Shown one piece after another: positions 6,005 to 13,743 of a stretch of DNA of 22,621 nucleotides. Each line of letters starts with the position of its first letter. The stretch's first letter is position 1. The stretch is taken from positions 1 through 22,621 of the IMG/VR virus record IMGVR_UViG_3300027704_000177, one strand, 5' to 3'. Position numbers and translations under genes: made by a program. The notes below the pieces were generated by a model that saw only the letters and a list, made by a program, of their open reading frames with translations, made no database searches and was not told the DNA's origin. The stretch comes from a virus.

Positions 6005-6559
6005 ATGGCTAATGTTGATGCAGCCTTTGGGTTTGTCCCAATTCGCCATATGAGTGGTAATGCACCTCGCACGAATAAGTACACTATTGCTAGTGGTCTT
6101 GCTGAGAACATCTTTACAGGTGACTTAGTAATTCTGATTAACACTGGTTTGCTTACTCCGCACACAGCTGGAGAAACCAATAACATTGGTGTCTTTGCTG
6201 GGGTTTCTTATACCGCATCAGATGGCTCATACGTTTATAGTGAATACTGGCCTACAGGCACAGTCGCTACAGACATCGTAGCATATGTATATGATGATCC
6301 ATATACTGTGTATAAAGTTCAAAGTGCAGGATCACCTGCTCAGACTAATGTCGGTAATTGTGCTGATGTTGTTGCTGGGGCAGGATCAACTGTAACTGGA
6401 CAATCTGGATTTGAATCAAGTGGCACAATGGCTGCAGGTATCGCTACCTGTAAGATTGTTGGCTTGTACGATGCTCCAGACAACGCATTCGGCGCGAATT
6501 CTATCATTGAGGTACTCATAAATGAGCACATCCTTGGTACGAACGTAGCTGGTATATAA
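6005..6559 (+). CDS. Putative head decoration or minor structural protein (184 aa)
   Basis: AAAAGGAG sits 6 bases before ATG 6005. The product is beta-rich and Gly/Thr/Ala-rich, opening with MANVDAAFGFVPIRHMSGNA. This opening ('DAPFGL-PIRH-NG') is one I recognise in a family of phage proteins placed immediately beside the major capsid gene, usually listed as structural or decoration proteins. There is no helix-rich or coiled-coil part, no signal peptide and no catalytic motif. Direct placement 14 bases before the major capsid gene suggests that it is made at a high level and binds the capsid lattice. That it is virion-associated is likely; the specific role is inference. Confidence 0.7.
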   Translation: MANVDAAFGFVPIRHMSGNAPRTNKYTIASGLAENIFTGDLVILINTGLLTPHTAGETNNIGVFAGVSYTASDGSYVYSEYWPTGTVATDIVAYVYDDPYTVYKVQSAGSPAQTNVGNCADVVAGAGSTVTGQSGFESSGTMAAGIATCKIVGLYDAPDNAFGANSIIEVLINEHILGTNVAGI

Positions 6560-6573
6560 GGAGGGTATGAACA

Positions 6574-7482
6574 ATGGCTATGAATAGAGCACAATTTGCC
6601 TCCATGCTGGAGCCAGGACTGAATACTCTTTTTGGTCTTGAGTATGACAGTTATCCACCAGAGTATTCCGCTGTCTTTGAAGCGAATACTTCAAACAAAG
6701 CATACGAAGAAGATCTTCTTCTTCAAGGCTTTGGATCTGCACCAACTAAAGATGAAGGTGCAGCAATTAGCTATGATAGTGGGAGCCAGCAATGGACAGC
6801 TCGCTATCAGCACGAAACGGTTGCTTTGGCATTCTCACTTACTGAGGAAGCTGAAGAAGATGGTCAGTATGGCTCAATCGCTTCTCGCTATACCAAAGCT
6901 CTCGCTCGCTCAATGGCTTCCACTAAGGAAATCAAAGCTGCGAATGTTTTGAACAACGCACAGACTGCTGGTTTCACAGGTGGTGACGGTGTTGTACTTT
7001 TAAGTGCATCTCACCCAACTACTAATGGCAATCAGTCTAACGTGTTAGCAACTGCTGCTGATTTATCTGAAACTTCACTTGAATCCATTCTTATCCAAAT
7101 TTCGGATATGAAAGATGATCGTGGACTACGGATTGCTGCACAAGGAACCCAGTTAATAATCCCAACTGCATATACTTTTGTAGCTGAGCGTTTATTGGAA
7201 TCACAGCTCCGCACTGGAACTGCTGATAACGATATTAATGCAATAAAATCAGGGGGTTACCTGCCAAAAGGATATCACATTATGCGAAGGTTGTCAGACT
7301 CTGACGCATTCTTCGTGCAGACAGATGTTCCTGATGGACTGAAAATGTTCCAACGCTCTCCTCTCAAGAAGGGCATGGAAGGTGACTTCGAGACTGGTAA
7401 TGTTCGCTACAAAGTTCGCGAGCGATACTCGTTTGGAGCAACCGACTGGCGTGGCATATTTGGCACAGAAGGTGCTGCATAA
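6574..7482 (+). CDS. Major capsid protein
   Basis: A 302-residue protein with the length and layout of an HK97-fold major capsid protein of the type related to Mu gpT-like major head subunits: an N-terminal helical arm with LEPGLNTLFGLEY, a beta strand pair with RYQHETVALAFSLTEEAEED, a long spine-like helix (YTKALARSMASTKEIKAANV), the motif FTGGDGVVLLSASHPTTNGN, and an axial-domain-like region with GTQLIIPTAYTFVAERLLES. The end of the protein has VRERYSFGATDWRGIFGTEG. AAGGAGGG is 8 bases before the start, one of the strongest ribosome sites in the window, as expected for the most abundant virion protein. A terminator-like hairpin follows the stop. Assignment is by motif and context; no maturation protease is visible nearby. 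Confidence 0.9.
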   Translation: MAMNRAQFASMLEPGLNTLFGLEYDSYPPEYSAVFEANTSNKAYEEDLLLQGFGSAPTKDEGAAISYDSGSQQWTARYQHETVALAFSLTEEAEEDGQYGSIASRYTKALARSMASTKEIKAANVLNNAQTAGFTGGDGVVLLSASHPTTNGNQSNVLATAADLSETSLESILIQISDMKDDRGLRIAAQGTQLIIPTAYTFVAERLLESQLRTGTADNDINAIKSGGYLPKGYHIMRRLSDSDAFFVQTDVPDGLKMFQRSPLKKGMEGDFETGNVRYKVRERYSFGATDWRGIFGTEGAA

Positions 7483-7489
7483 TACTACT

Positions 7490-7520
7490 GGGGGAGGGCA
7501 TTAGCTCTCCCTCAACTTTT
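7490..7520 (+). terminator. Terminator-like hairpin after the major capsid gene
   Basis: Bases 7490-7499 can pair with 7504-7513 around an ATTA loop (core GGGAGGGC with GCTCTCCC), a 10-base-pair stem with two G-U pairs, followed by AACTTTT. The T run is short and offset by three bases, so termination is probably partial, letting some transcription continue into downstream structural genes. Confidence 0.65.
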
Positions 7521-7553
7521 AATCCTGACAGCGAAAGCTGACTTATCCCAGAC

Positions 7554-7569
7554 AGGAGATTAACATGGG
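7554..7569 (+). promoter_or_regulatory. Ribosome-binding/start cassette, copy 1
   Basis: AGGAGATTAACATGGG covers the ribosome-binding site and start of the gene at 7565. Exactly the same 16 bases recur at 8214-8229 before the next gene. The AGGAG is 6 bases from the ATG, a strong arrangement. Confidence 0.7.
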
Positions 7570-8173
7570 TAACACTACATTTACAGGGGCAGTACGCTCC
7601 GAAAACGGTTTTCAAGACGTAACCAAAAATGCAACAACTGGTGCTTACACCACAAATTCCACATACAATAATGACGCTACTATTGGTGGAAACTTAACAG
7701 TTGCTGGTTCTGTATTTTCAGGTGGGATGCCCACTTTAGGTGGACTTACTGTAACGGCTAAAGCCACATCTGGCACTGTTTCTTATGTTGCTGGAATTAA
7801 CATAAATCCATTCACTGGAGGAGCACAACAGATTACCACTCTCCCAGCTGCGACAGTTGGCGTTGTGTGTATCCACGCTCAGTCGGTAGACACTACTGGA
7901 GGAACTGCTTTCCTTAGTTTTGACTGTGCAGGTAGCGATGCTTATGAAACAGGTAGTATTATGGAGAGTCGTACAAGTGCTGCAGTCACGTTTGATGCGT
8001 CCACTGCTGGGGAGACTTTATTAAAGTACACTCCTGCTAACGCAACAACGAACTTGATGAGCATTGGTTCTTACATCTACTTCACTTGCACAACAGCAGG
8101 TTTGTGGAATGTATCGTATAACCTTCAGCATCTTGGCGCGGGTACTACTGGTACGTTTGCTTTCGCAGCCTAA
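7565..8173 (+). CDS. Beta-rich structural protein (202 aa), possible decoration protein
   Basis: The product starts MGNTTFTGAVRSENGFQDVT and is rich in Thr, Ala, Gly and short beta segments, with a 'NNDATIGGNLTVAGSVFSGG' stretch typical of beta-helical or fibre-like phage proteins and a C-terminal part with paired strands ending in Phe-Ala-Phe-Ala-Ala. There is no signal peptide, no transmembrane helix and no catalytic motif. The opening 'GNTTF-GPVRSENGF' recurs in marine phage genomes right after the major capsid gene. It lies between two terminator-like hairpins with its own strong ribosome site, so it could be made in amounts different from its neighbours. A capsid decoration or head-fibre function is inferred from this position. 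Confidence 0.7.
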   Translation: MGNTTFTGAVRSENGFQDVTKNATTGAYTTNSTYNNDATIGGNLTVAGSVFSGGMPTLGGLTVTAKATSGTVSYVAGININPFTGGAQQITTLPAATVGVVCIHAQSVDTTGGTAFLSFDCAGSDAYETGSIMESRTSAAVTFDASTAGETLLKYTPANATTNLMSIGSYIYFTCTTAGLWNVSYNLQHLGAGTTGTFAFAA

Positions 8174-8183
8174 TGTTTAATTT

Positions 8184-8212
8184 GGTGGGGTTAACGCCCC
8201 ACCTATATTTTA
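8184..8212 (+). terminator. Terminator-like hairpin after the 202-aa structural gene
   Basis: GGTGGGG at 8184-8190 pairs perfectly with CCCCACC at 8197-8203 across a six-base loop, followed by TATATTTTAT. The T stretch is interrupted, so this may be a leaky terminator or an mRNA-stabilising hairpin. It is the second such element in 700 bases. Confidence 0.6.
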
Positions 8213-8213
8213 T

Positions 8214-8229
8214 AGGAGATTAACATGGG
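8214..8229 (+). promoter_or_regulatory. Ribosome-binding/start cassette, copy 2
   Basis: Identical over 16 bases (AGGAGATTAACATGGG) to 7554-7569. Each copy is preceded by a GC-rich hairpin and fixes the start of a structural gene. Confidence 0.7.
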
Positions 8230-8830
8230 CGTACAAACAGACGTACAAGTCAAATTTATAGCTGATGAGAATGCAGCCGATCCAGATCGGTTGGTTACAG
8301 CAGCTAGACCGAATACATCAGCAACAATGGCAGCAACTACCTTCTTAGGTGGCGGTGCTCGAAATGTAACTGTCACTACGGCAGGGACTGGTGATAACAA
8401 TAAAACGTGTACTATTACTGGCGAAGATGTTTTTGGTAATGCGATAACTGAAGTAATAACATCTACAGGTTCTGCTGAAGCAGTAGCAGGTGCTAAGTTA
8501 TTTGTCACAGTTAGTGCAGTGGAATGTTCTGCTCAGTATGCTGGTAACATCACAGTTGGATCTGGCTCGCTGTGTGCAAGTGCAGTAGCTGGTGGTGGAC
8601 GAACACGGCTAAAGGGATACTCAATTGTCTCTGCTGGAACAGCAGGTCTAGTTGATTTCTACAATGGCACTCCAGAAGATGGGACGATTATTTTTAAAGC
8701 TCAGACAATCGGGACAGACAACTCGACTGTAGATAATACTATCCCAGACGAAGGTATGTTGTTTAAGAGTGGATTGGCTGTTGGGTATACAGTTGCCACA
8801 GTTGTATTAGCGAACGTCTTTTTTGCATAA
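8225..8830 (+). CDS. Beta-rich virion structural protein (201 aa)
   Basis: The first half has alternating Thr/Val strands (NVTVTTAGTGDNNKTCTITG, then EDVFGNAITEVIT), a repeat-like pattern known from phage capsid-associated proteins. The second half starts near residue 123 with RTRLKGYSIVSAGTAGLVDF and ends with IPDEGMLFKSGLAVGYTVAT, another pattern seen in small virion proteins. It therefore looks like two beta-sandwich domains. No catalytic residues or membrane segments are evident. It directly precedes the first connector gene, so it may be a second decoration protein or sit at the portal vertex. Virion association is likely; the exact site is unknown. Confidence 0.7.
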   Translation: MGVQTDVQVKFIADENAADPDRLVTAARPNTSATMAATTFLGGGARNVTVTTAGTGDNNKTCTITGEDVFGNAITEVITSTGSAEAVAGAKLFVTVSAVECSAQYAGNITVGSGSLCASAVAGGGRTRLKGYSIVSAGTAGLVDFYNGTPEDGTIIFKAQTIGTDNSTVDNTIPDEGMLFKSGLAVGYTVATVVLANVFFA

Positions 8831-8839
8831 GGTAAATTA

Positions 8840-9508
8840 ATGGCACTTTCAGGAACAGTAGCATTTAGACCAGACGTTGAAGAAGTAGTAACTGAAGCCT
8901 ATGAGCGTTGCGGAATAGATCCGCAAACTCGCACTGGTGATCAGGCTGTTTCTGCACGAAGAAGTTTGAATCTACTGTTTTCAGAATTTGCAAATAGAGG
9001 CATAAATTATTGGGCTGTTAGCCAAAAAACTCTTACCCTTGTAAATGGCACGACAGCTTATGAACTCCCAGCAGGAACAATAGACATTATTGATGCTGTC
9101 ATAAGGGAAGGCACAAACGATCAGACAATAAACAGGGTAACAATCGCTGACTACAACCAGATACCAAACAAGACAACAGCAGGGAAACCAAGCCAATTTA
9201 TGCTTGATAAGCAATACACCCCAGTTGTTTATTTTTGGAATGTTCCCAACACAAGTACATACAGCATGGTTTACTGGGCAGTAAATCAACTTGATGATAT
9301 AACTGCAGCTGACCAAGACACAGATGTTCCTTATCGGTGGAGTGACTGCATATCAGCAGGGCTCGCTGCAAAGTTATCTCTAAAATACGCACCCGATAGA
9401 TTTCAGCTATTAAACGAACTTTATGAAAGAGCTTTTAGTTTCGCAGCATCTTCTGACAACGATGGTGTGAGTTTACGAATACAACCAACAGCATTGAATT
9501 TGGCATAG
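8840..9508 (+). CDS. Head-tail connector (tail accessory factor-like) protein
   Basis: A 222-residue protein starting with a helical region (FRPDVEEVVTEAYERCGIDP, then a helix with ARRSLNLLFSEFANRGINYW), followed by a beta domain (TLTLVNGTTAYELPAGTIDI) and a C-terminal helical part (WSDCISAGLAAKLSLKYAPD). This helix-beta-helix plan, with the 'Y-LP-----I--A-' strand and the 'P--W---I---LA---A-K-AP' end, is typical of P22 gp4- and T7 gp11-like proteins that bind beneath the portal and close the filled head in short-tailed phages. It resembles the product at 10197 in outline, suggesting two stacked or divergent adaptor rings. The identification is by architecture and position and not by a search. 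Confidence 0.75.
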   Translation: MALSGTVAFRPDVEEVVTEAYERCGIDPQTRTGDQAVSARRSLNLLFSEFANRGINYWAVSQKTLTLVNGTTAYELPAGTIDIIDAVIREGTNDQTINRVTIADYNQIPNKTTAGKPSQFMLDKQYTPVVYFWNVPNTSTYSMVYWAVNQLDDITAADQDTDVPYRWSDCISAGLAAKLSLKYAPDRFQLLNELYERAFSFAASSDNDGVSLRIQPTALNLA

Positions 9509-9509
9509 C

Positions 9510-10196
9510 ATGGCAAAATACGCACGAGGCAAAAAATCATATGCGATAAGCGACAGAGGCGGTCAGAGAGTACGCTATACTCAATTGAAGACCACTTGGG
9601 ATGGATTGCGTGTTGCTCCTGATGAGTGGGAACCAAAACATCCACAGCTCACTCCTGCCAAAAACATCATTGATGCACAGCAACTATTCCAACCTAGATC
9701 CACTGGGCAAGATCGTGAAGATGTTGTAATTTACCTTGCCCATACATTTGATCCTTTTATTCCAGTACAGGAAAGACCTCCTATTGGATGTCCTGGTCAT
9801 GGCTTCACAGGATCAATAGACAGAATAGACTTCGAGGCTTATCCAGAAGTATCAGGAGTTGCAGGTACAGGTGCTGTAGGAACTGAAACACCAGAAATGT
9901 CTATCAATGAGGCAGGTGTTGCAGGTACTGGTGGCGTTGGTGCCGAGGTTCCAGTTGTAGAAGTGACAGGAGTTTCTGGTGGTGGCGGTGCTGGTAATGT
10001 CGGTGTCGAGGCACTTAACCTTTCAATCCTAGAAAGCGGAGTTGCTGGTACAGGTGCTGTAGGAACTGAAGTGCCTGAAGTTAATATACTAGAAGCAGGT
10101 GTCGCTGGTACTGGTGGTGTTGGTAATGCCACTGGAGTAGTAGTCGATCAAGAGTGGGGCTCTGGATCTTGGAATGCAGGGACTTGGGGTAATTAA
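9510..10196 (+). CDS. Virion-associated protein with Gly-rich repeat tail (228 aa)
   Basis: Residues 1-75 form a conserved-looking head domain (MAKYARGKKSYAISDRGGQR ... WEPKHPQLTPAKNIIDAQQL), a pattern I recognise from small tail-region proteins of marine phages. Residues 115-209 hold five imperfect copies of a 19-22 residue unit of the form (S/A)GVAGTG(A/G)VGTEVPEVNILE, the third copy being diverged. The end is aromatic and glycine-rich (WGSGSWNAGTWGN). Such repeats would make an extended beta structure or fibre, probably exposed on the virion. The gene starts one base after the preceding stop and ends one base before the next start, so it is locked into the connector operon. Its precise function is unknown; a neck fibre or collar appendage is one possibility. 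Confidence 0.7.
   Translation: MAKYARGKKSYAISDRGGQRVRYTQLKTTWDGLRVAPDEWEPKHPQLTPAKNIIDAQQLFQPRSTGQDREDVVIYLAHTFDPFIPVQERPPIGCPGHGFTGSIDRIDFEAYPEVSGVAGTGAVGTETPEMSINEAGVAGTGGVGAEVPVVEVTGVSGGGGAGNVGVEALNLSILESGVAGTGAVGTEVPEVNILEAGVAGTGGVGNATGVVVDQEWGSGSWNAGTWGN
9852..10136 (+). repeat. Five tandem Gly-rich repeats inside the 9510 gene
   Basis: Protein-level repeats begin at 9852, 9912, 9969, 10035 and 10095. Copies one and four are nearly identical in DNA: 9855-9887 and 10038-10070 differ at one base of 33. That implies recent duplication or gene conversion, while copy three has diverged. Confidence 0.85.
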
Positions 10197-10847
10197 ATGA
10201 GCTATACAACCTTAGTTGCTAACATACAAAACTTTGTCGAAGATGATTCGACAGAGCTGACTGCGTCTATTGACACAATAATTGCTCAAGCTGAAGAGAT
10301 GGTCTTTCAGAGATTGGCTAATCTGCCTTGCTTTAGAAAGATAACGACAGCCAACTTAGTTGTTGGAACTTTTGATTACACTGTCGCATCAGCCAGAATG
10401 ATAAGACAAGTCTCTGTGACTGATTCAAACGGAAATATTATTTATTTAAACCACAGAGTGGATTCTTATTTAAGAGATTATTGGCCTAAGTCAGCAACCA
10501 CTGGACAGCCGATAATGTATTCAACTAAAAATGCAACGTCATCAGGAAGTGCATTACCAAGTTTTTCTAGAACAACCATTACGCTTGCACCTACGCCAGA
10601 CGCAACCCTAGCATATCAAGTTGATTTCATTGCTCCAGAGGCGGGGCTAAGTTCAAGCAATGCAAACACTTGGATCGATACAAATGCTCCTGCTGTTTTA
10701 CTGGCAGCAGCACTTTACGAAACTTCTGCTTTCCTTAAAGCTGGAGAAACGCTAAAACTATATAAAGCGCAATTTGATGAAGCTGCACAACTATTTGTCC
10801 AAGAGATGCAAAGAGATTACGCAGCAGAATATAACGGAGGTTTATAA
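10197..10847 (+). CDS. SU10-type head-tail adaptor protein
   Basis: A 216-residue protein. The opening MSYTTLVANIQNFVEDDSTE, then a helix with IDTIIAQAEEMVFQRLANLP and a following FRK, is the hallmark of the SU10-type adaptor family, proteins that bind the portal and join head to tail in podoviruses. A central beta domain (FDYTVASARMIRQVSVTDSN) and a C-terminal helical region (APAVLLAAALYETSAFLKAG and following helix with YKAQFDEAAQLFVQEM) complete the expected layout. It starts immediately after the Gly-repeat gene's stop, with no gap. With the gene at 8840 it gives this phage two adaptor-like proteins. This is among the surer assignments of the tail module. Confidence 0.8.
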   Translation: MSYTTLVANIQNFVEDDSTELTASIDTIIAQAEEMVFQRLANLPCFRKITTANLVVGTFDYTVASARMIRQVSVTDSNGNIIYLNHRVDSYLRDYWPKSATTGQPIMYSTKNATSSGSALPSFSRTTITLAPTPDATLAYQVDFIAPEAGLSSSNANTWIDTNAPAVLLAAALYETSAFLKAGETLKLYKAQFDEAAQLFVQEMQRDYAAEYNGGL

Positions 10848-11288
10848 ATGGCTATATCACAGGCAATGTGTACATTGTTTAAGAAGGATGTCCTTCTGGG
10901 TGACCAACACTTAGATTCAGACACACTTCATATCGCACTGTACACAAGTTCAGCAAGTCTAGGCGCAGCAACAGATGGATATATAACATCCAATGAAGTG
11001 GCTAACGGCAACGGATACACCACTGGTGGCGAAGCTCTCACAAGCAAGGCTGTAACTGAAAACAGCACAAGTGGAGTTTTTGATGCAGCTGACCCAGCGT
11101 GGACATCAGCAACATTTACGGCACGAGGTGCTTTAATTTATAACAAGACGCTGGGTGATGCTTCATCAAACGCTAGAGGTGCAATTGCAGTTTTAGATTT
11201 TGGTGGCGATTTTACCGTAGCTGGTGGCACTTTTAAGATAGTGCTACCTGCCGCCACTGCTTCAAATGCCATCGTCAGGATAGATTGA
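10848..11288 (+). CDS. Small conserved virion protein upstream of the tail fibre (146 aa)
   Basis: The product opens MAISQAMCTLFKKDVLLGDQ and continues with LHIALYTSSASLGAATDGYI, NEVANGNGYTTGGEAL and a C-terminal ARGAIAVLDFGGDFTVAGGT. This 'C-SFK-ELL-G-H-...-KLALYTSSA-L-...-YTATNEV-G-GY-AGG' signature is widespread in phage structural regions, always beside tail or decoration genes; no enzymatic activity is known. The fold appears all-beta. GGAGG lies about 8 bases before the ATG, and the tail-fibre gene follows after a single base, so the two are probably co-translated. It may be a fibre adaptor or a small virion decoration protein. Confidence 0.75.
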   Translation: MAISQAMCTLFKKDVLLGDQHLDSDTLHIALYTSSASLGAATDGYITSNEVANGNGYTTGGEALTSKAVTENSTSGVFDAADPAWTSATFTARGALIYNKTLGDASSNARGAIAVLDFGGDFTVAGGTFKIVLPAATASNAIVRID

Positions 11289-11289
11289 T

Positions 11290-13716
11290 ATGACAATAAC
11301 CTTTGTAAATGATCTCAGACTCTCAGAAATGGCTACTGGTGATAACAGTGGCACTTGGGGAAACGTCACTAACACCAACTTAGAATTGATTGGCGAGGCT
11401 CTAGGTTACGGCACAGAGGGAATCACAACCAATGCTAATACGCACACATCAACCATCGCCGATGGTTCTACAGACCCTGTTAGGGCTTTGTACGTTGAAT
11501 ATACGGGTACGCTCGACTCAGCGTGTACAATTACCATTGCACCAAACACAGTAAACAAAGTCTGTTTTATTGAGAACGGAACATCTGGCTCTCAGAATAT
11601 TATTATTAAGCAAGGATCTGGTGCAACAATTACTATCCCACCAGGAGATACTAAGGCTGTCTATTTAGATGGTGCAGGATCTGGAGCTAAAGTTGTAGAT
11701 GCTTTTGCCTCTTTGTCTGTTGTCGACCTCAAGGTTCAAGACGATCTGACGGTTACGGATGATGCTGCGATTGGTGGTATATTAGGCGTAACAGGCGTCC
11801 TGACCACCACGGCTGCAACTGTCTTTAACGGTGGGTTTGCTAGTAATGATGGCTCAACGATTAGTACCGCTGATAATACGGATACACTTACACTTATCTC
11901 TACTGATGCAGATGCTGCGGTTGGTCCAAATTTAATCCTTTATAGAAACTCAGCTTCTCCTGAGGATGATAATCAACTAGGAAAAATTAAATTTACAGGA
12001 CGTAATGATAATAGCCAAGATGTGAATTATGCTCAGTTTGTTAATCAAATAAAAGACGCTAGTGACGGAGCTGAAAGTGCTAGGTTTGCACTTTTTTCAA
12101 TGGTTGGTGGAACTGACACATCAAGACTTGAGGCACTTCCTGCGGAAACAGTATTCAACGAGAGTCAAGCTGACATAGACTTCCGTGTTGAATCAGATGG
12201 CAATGCTCATATGTTGTTTGTGGATGCTGGTAATAATCATGTTAATATTGGCATAGACTCTGATCGTGGTGGTGTTTTAAATGTTTATGGCACTGGCACA
12301 CCTATCGCAGTCGTAGAAAGCGAAGCAGATGGAACGGTTTTGTCGTTGCGTTGCACTGATAGTGACGCCAACGCTGGACCGAATCTTGAACTCTTTCGAA
12401 ACGCAACAGGTGCTAATAGCGATAATTTAGGCTCTATCCTTTTTAAAGGAACGGATAGTTCGGCAAACACTATAACCTATGCTTCTATTGGAACACAAAT
12501 ATCAGACGCATCATCTGAAGGGAGTACAGTTTTTATTCAATCTCAAGTTGCTGGAACTCTCAGAGAACGCATTACAATTGCTAAATCGTCTATCGTTATT
12601 AACCAAGAGAGTCTGGACCTAGACTTCCGTGTTGAATCAGCCAACAATACCGCTTGTTTGTTTGTGGATGGGGCTGAAGATCGGGTTGGTATAAACGAAG
12701 ACGTTCCTTTAGAAGAGTTACATATTAGTGGTAACGGTAACGACTCAGCAACTATAGCACTCCAACGTCTCCAAGCTGGTTTAAGTACGCAATCCCGTGG
12801 TGCTATTGTGTCATTTAATAGTGCTACTAAGGCAATGTGCGGCATATCTTTTAATGCTGGGGGTGACAATGACAACGGAGACATTCAATTTTATGCTACT
12901 AATGACAATACCAGTTCTGCAAGTCTGTTTGACTTAGATCGCCTAGTTGTTTTTGGAGCTACAGGTACAGTCTTTAATGAAGATAGTGGAAATAAAGACT
13001 TCCGTATTGAGAGTGACGGCAACACCCATGGTCTGTTTCTGGATGCTAGTAATGGCATAGTTTGTATTGGGACAAACGACTTAAGCGTTGCAGGAAACAC
13101 TGGAAGTGCATCGGGTATAAACCTTGATGGCGGTGGCGTCATTGAAGCTGCCGCTTATCAAAAGACCGTAGCTTATTTCAACCGCATGAATAATGACGGA
13201 GTAGTCGTAGAAATTAGGCAAAACGGAGCAATAGAAGGAACTATATCGGTTTCTGGAAATACTGTTAGTTATAATGGTTTTTCTGGCAGACACGAAAGTT
13301 CAGGAATCCCAGCTAACACACCTGTTGGTACAGTAGTCAGCACCATAGATACGCTGGATGTTTATCCTGATAACGCTACCGACACAAAAGGTAATGCAAT
13401 ATCTCACCCCAAAGCTGGTCAAATAAGAGCAGACCACGCACAGGTTGAAGTATCTACATCTGAAGGTGATGCCTGTGTTTACGGTGTTGTGTCAGAGTTT
13501 GATACCGATGGAAAACTTATTGTAACGTCTGTTGGAATTGGCTCAGTTAGAGTAACAGGTGCTTGTGCTAAAGGTGATCTACTCGAAAGCAACGGTGATG
13601 GCACAGCTAAAGTGCAGTCAGACGATATTGTACGCAGCAAAACACTAGGAAAAGTAACAATTGGCAATAGCAACACAGGTGTAAAACTTGTAGCTTGCGT
13701 AATGTATTGCGGATAA
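11290..13716 (+). CDS. Tail fibre protein with repeated beta modules (808 aa)
   Basis: The N-terminal part (residues 1-45, TFVNDLRLSEMATGDNSGTW then GNVTNTNLELI) matches the virion-attachment opening seen in many marine phage fibres. Residues 46-145 form a beta domain. A shaft follows with three modules of 125-150 residues, each closing with a motif of the type VFNE(D/S)-(D)FRVESDGN---LFVDAG--RVGI, beginning near residues 287, 436 and 561. The C-terminus from about 665 has SGIPANTPVGTVVS, then a DACVYGVVSEF-containing receptor-tip-like domain with conserved GDLLESNGDGTAKVQSDDIV and LGKV elements. No depolymerase or lyase motif is evident. It should form a trimeric host-recognition fibre. Frame and codon use are uninterrupted. 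Confidence 0.8.
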   Translation: MTITFVNDLRLSEMATGDNSGTWGNVTNTNLELIGEALGYGTEGITTNANTHTSTIADGSTDPVRALYVEYTGTLDSACTITIAPNTVNKVCFIENGTSGSQNIIIKQGSGATITIPPGDTKAVYLDGAGSGAKVVDAFASLSVVDLKVQDDLTVTDDAAIGGILGVTGVLTTTAATVFNGGFASNDGSTISTADNTDTLTLISTDADAAVGPNLILYRNSASPEDDNQLGKIKFTGRNDNSQDVNYAQFVNQIKDASDGAESARFALFSMVGGTDTSRLEALPAETVFNESQADIDFRVESDGNAHMLFVDAGNNHVNIGIDSDRGGVLNVYGTGTPIAVVESEADGTVLSLRCTDSDANAGPNLELFRNATGANSDNLGSILFKGTDSSANTITYASIGTQISDASSEGSTVFIQSQVAGTLRERITIAKSSIVINQESLDLDFRVESANNTACLFVDGAEDRVGINEDVPLEELHISGNGNDSATIALQRLQAGLSTQSRGAIVSFNSATKAMCGISFNAGGDNDNGDIQFYATNDNTSSASLFDLDRLVVFGATGTVFNEDSGNKDFRIESDGNTHGLFLDASNGIVCIGTNDLSVAGNTGSASGINLDGGGVIEAAAYQKTVAYFNRMNNDGVVVEIRQNGAIEGTISVSGNTVSYNGFSGRHESSGIPANTPVGTVVSTIDTLDVYPDNATDTKGNAISHPKAGQIRADHAQVEVSTSEGDACVYGVVSEFDTDGKLIVTSVGIGSVRVTGACAKGDLLESNGDGTAKVQSDDIVRSKTLGKVTIGNSNTGVKLVACVMYCG
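12148..13068 (+). repeat. Three shaft repeats in the tail fibre gene
   Basis: The NE---(D)FR(V/I)ES--N---LF(V/L)DA motif starts near 12148, 12595 and 12970. At DNA level 12176-12196 and 12620-12640 are identical over 21 bases, and both are followed by a shared TTGTTTGTGGATG. This provides in-gene homology for recombination between modules. Confidence 0.75.
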
Positions 13717-13743
13717 TCCACTGTCATAAAGGAGAAACAAACA

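Noticed and set aside
6632-6952. A 106-codon + frame inside the major capsid gene
   Set aside because: No good ribosome-binding site precedes it, and the capsid frame is strongly motif-supported over the same bases. It also shows that stop-free alternative frames of this length arise by chance here, which tempers the nested-gene claim at 2633.
9839-10132. A 97-codon minus-strand Pro/Thr/Ala-rich frame
   Set aside because: It is the complement of the Gly-rich repeat array, which automatically produces a Pro/Ala/Thr-rich antisense frame.
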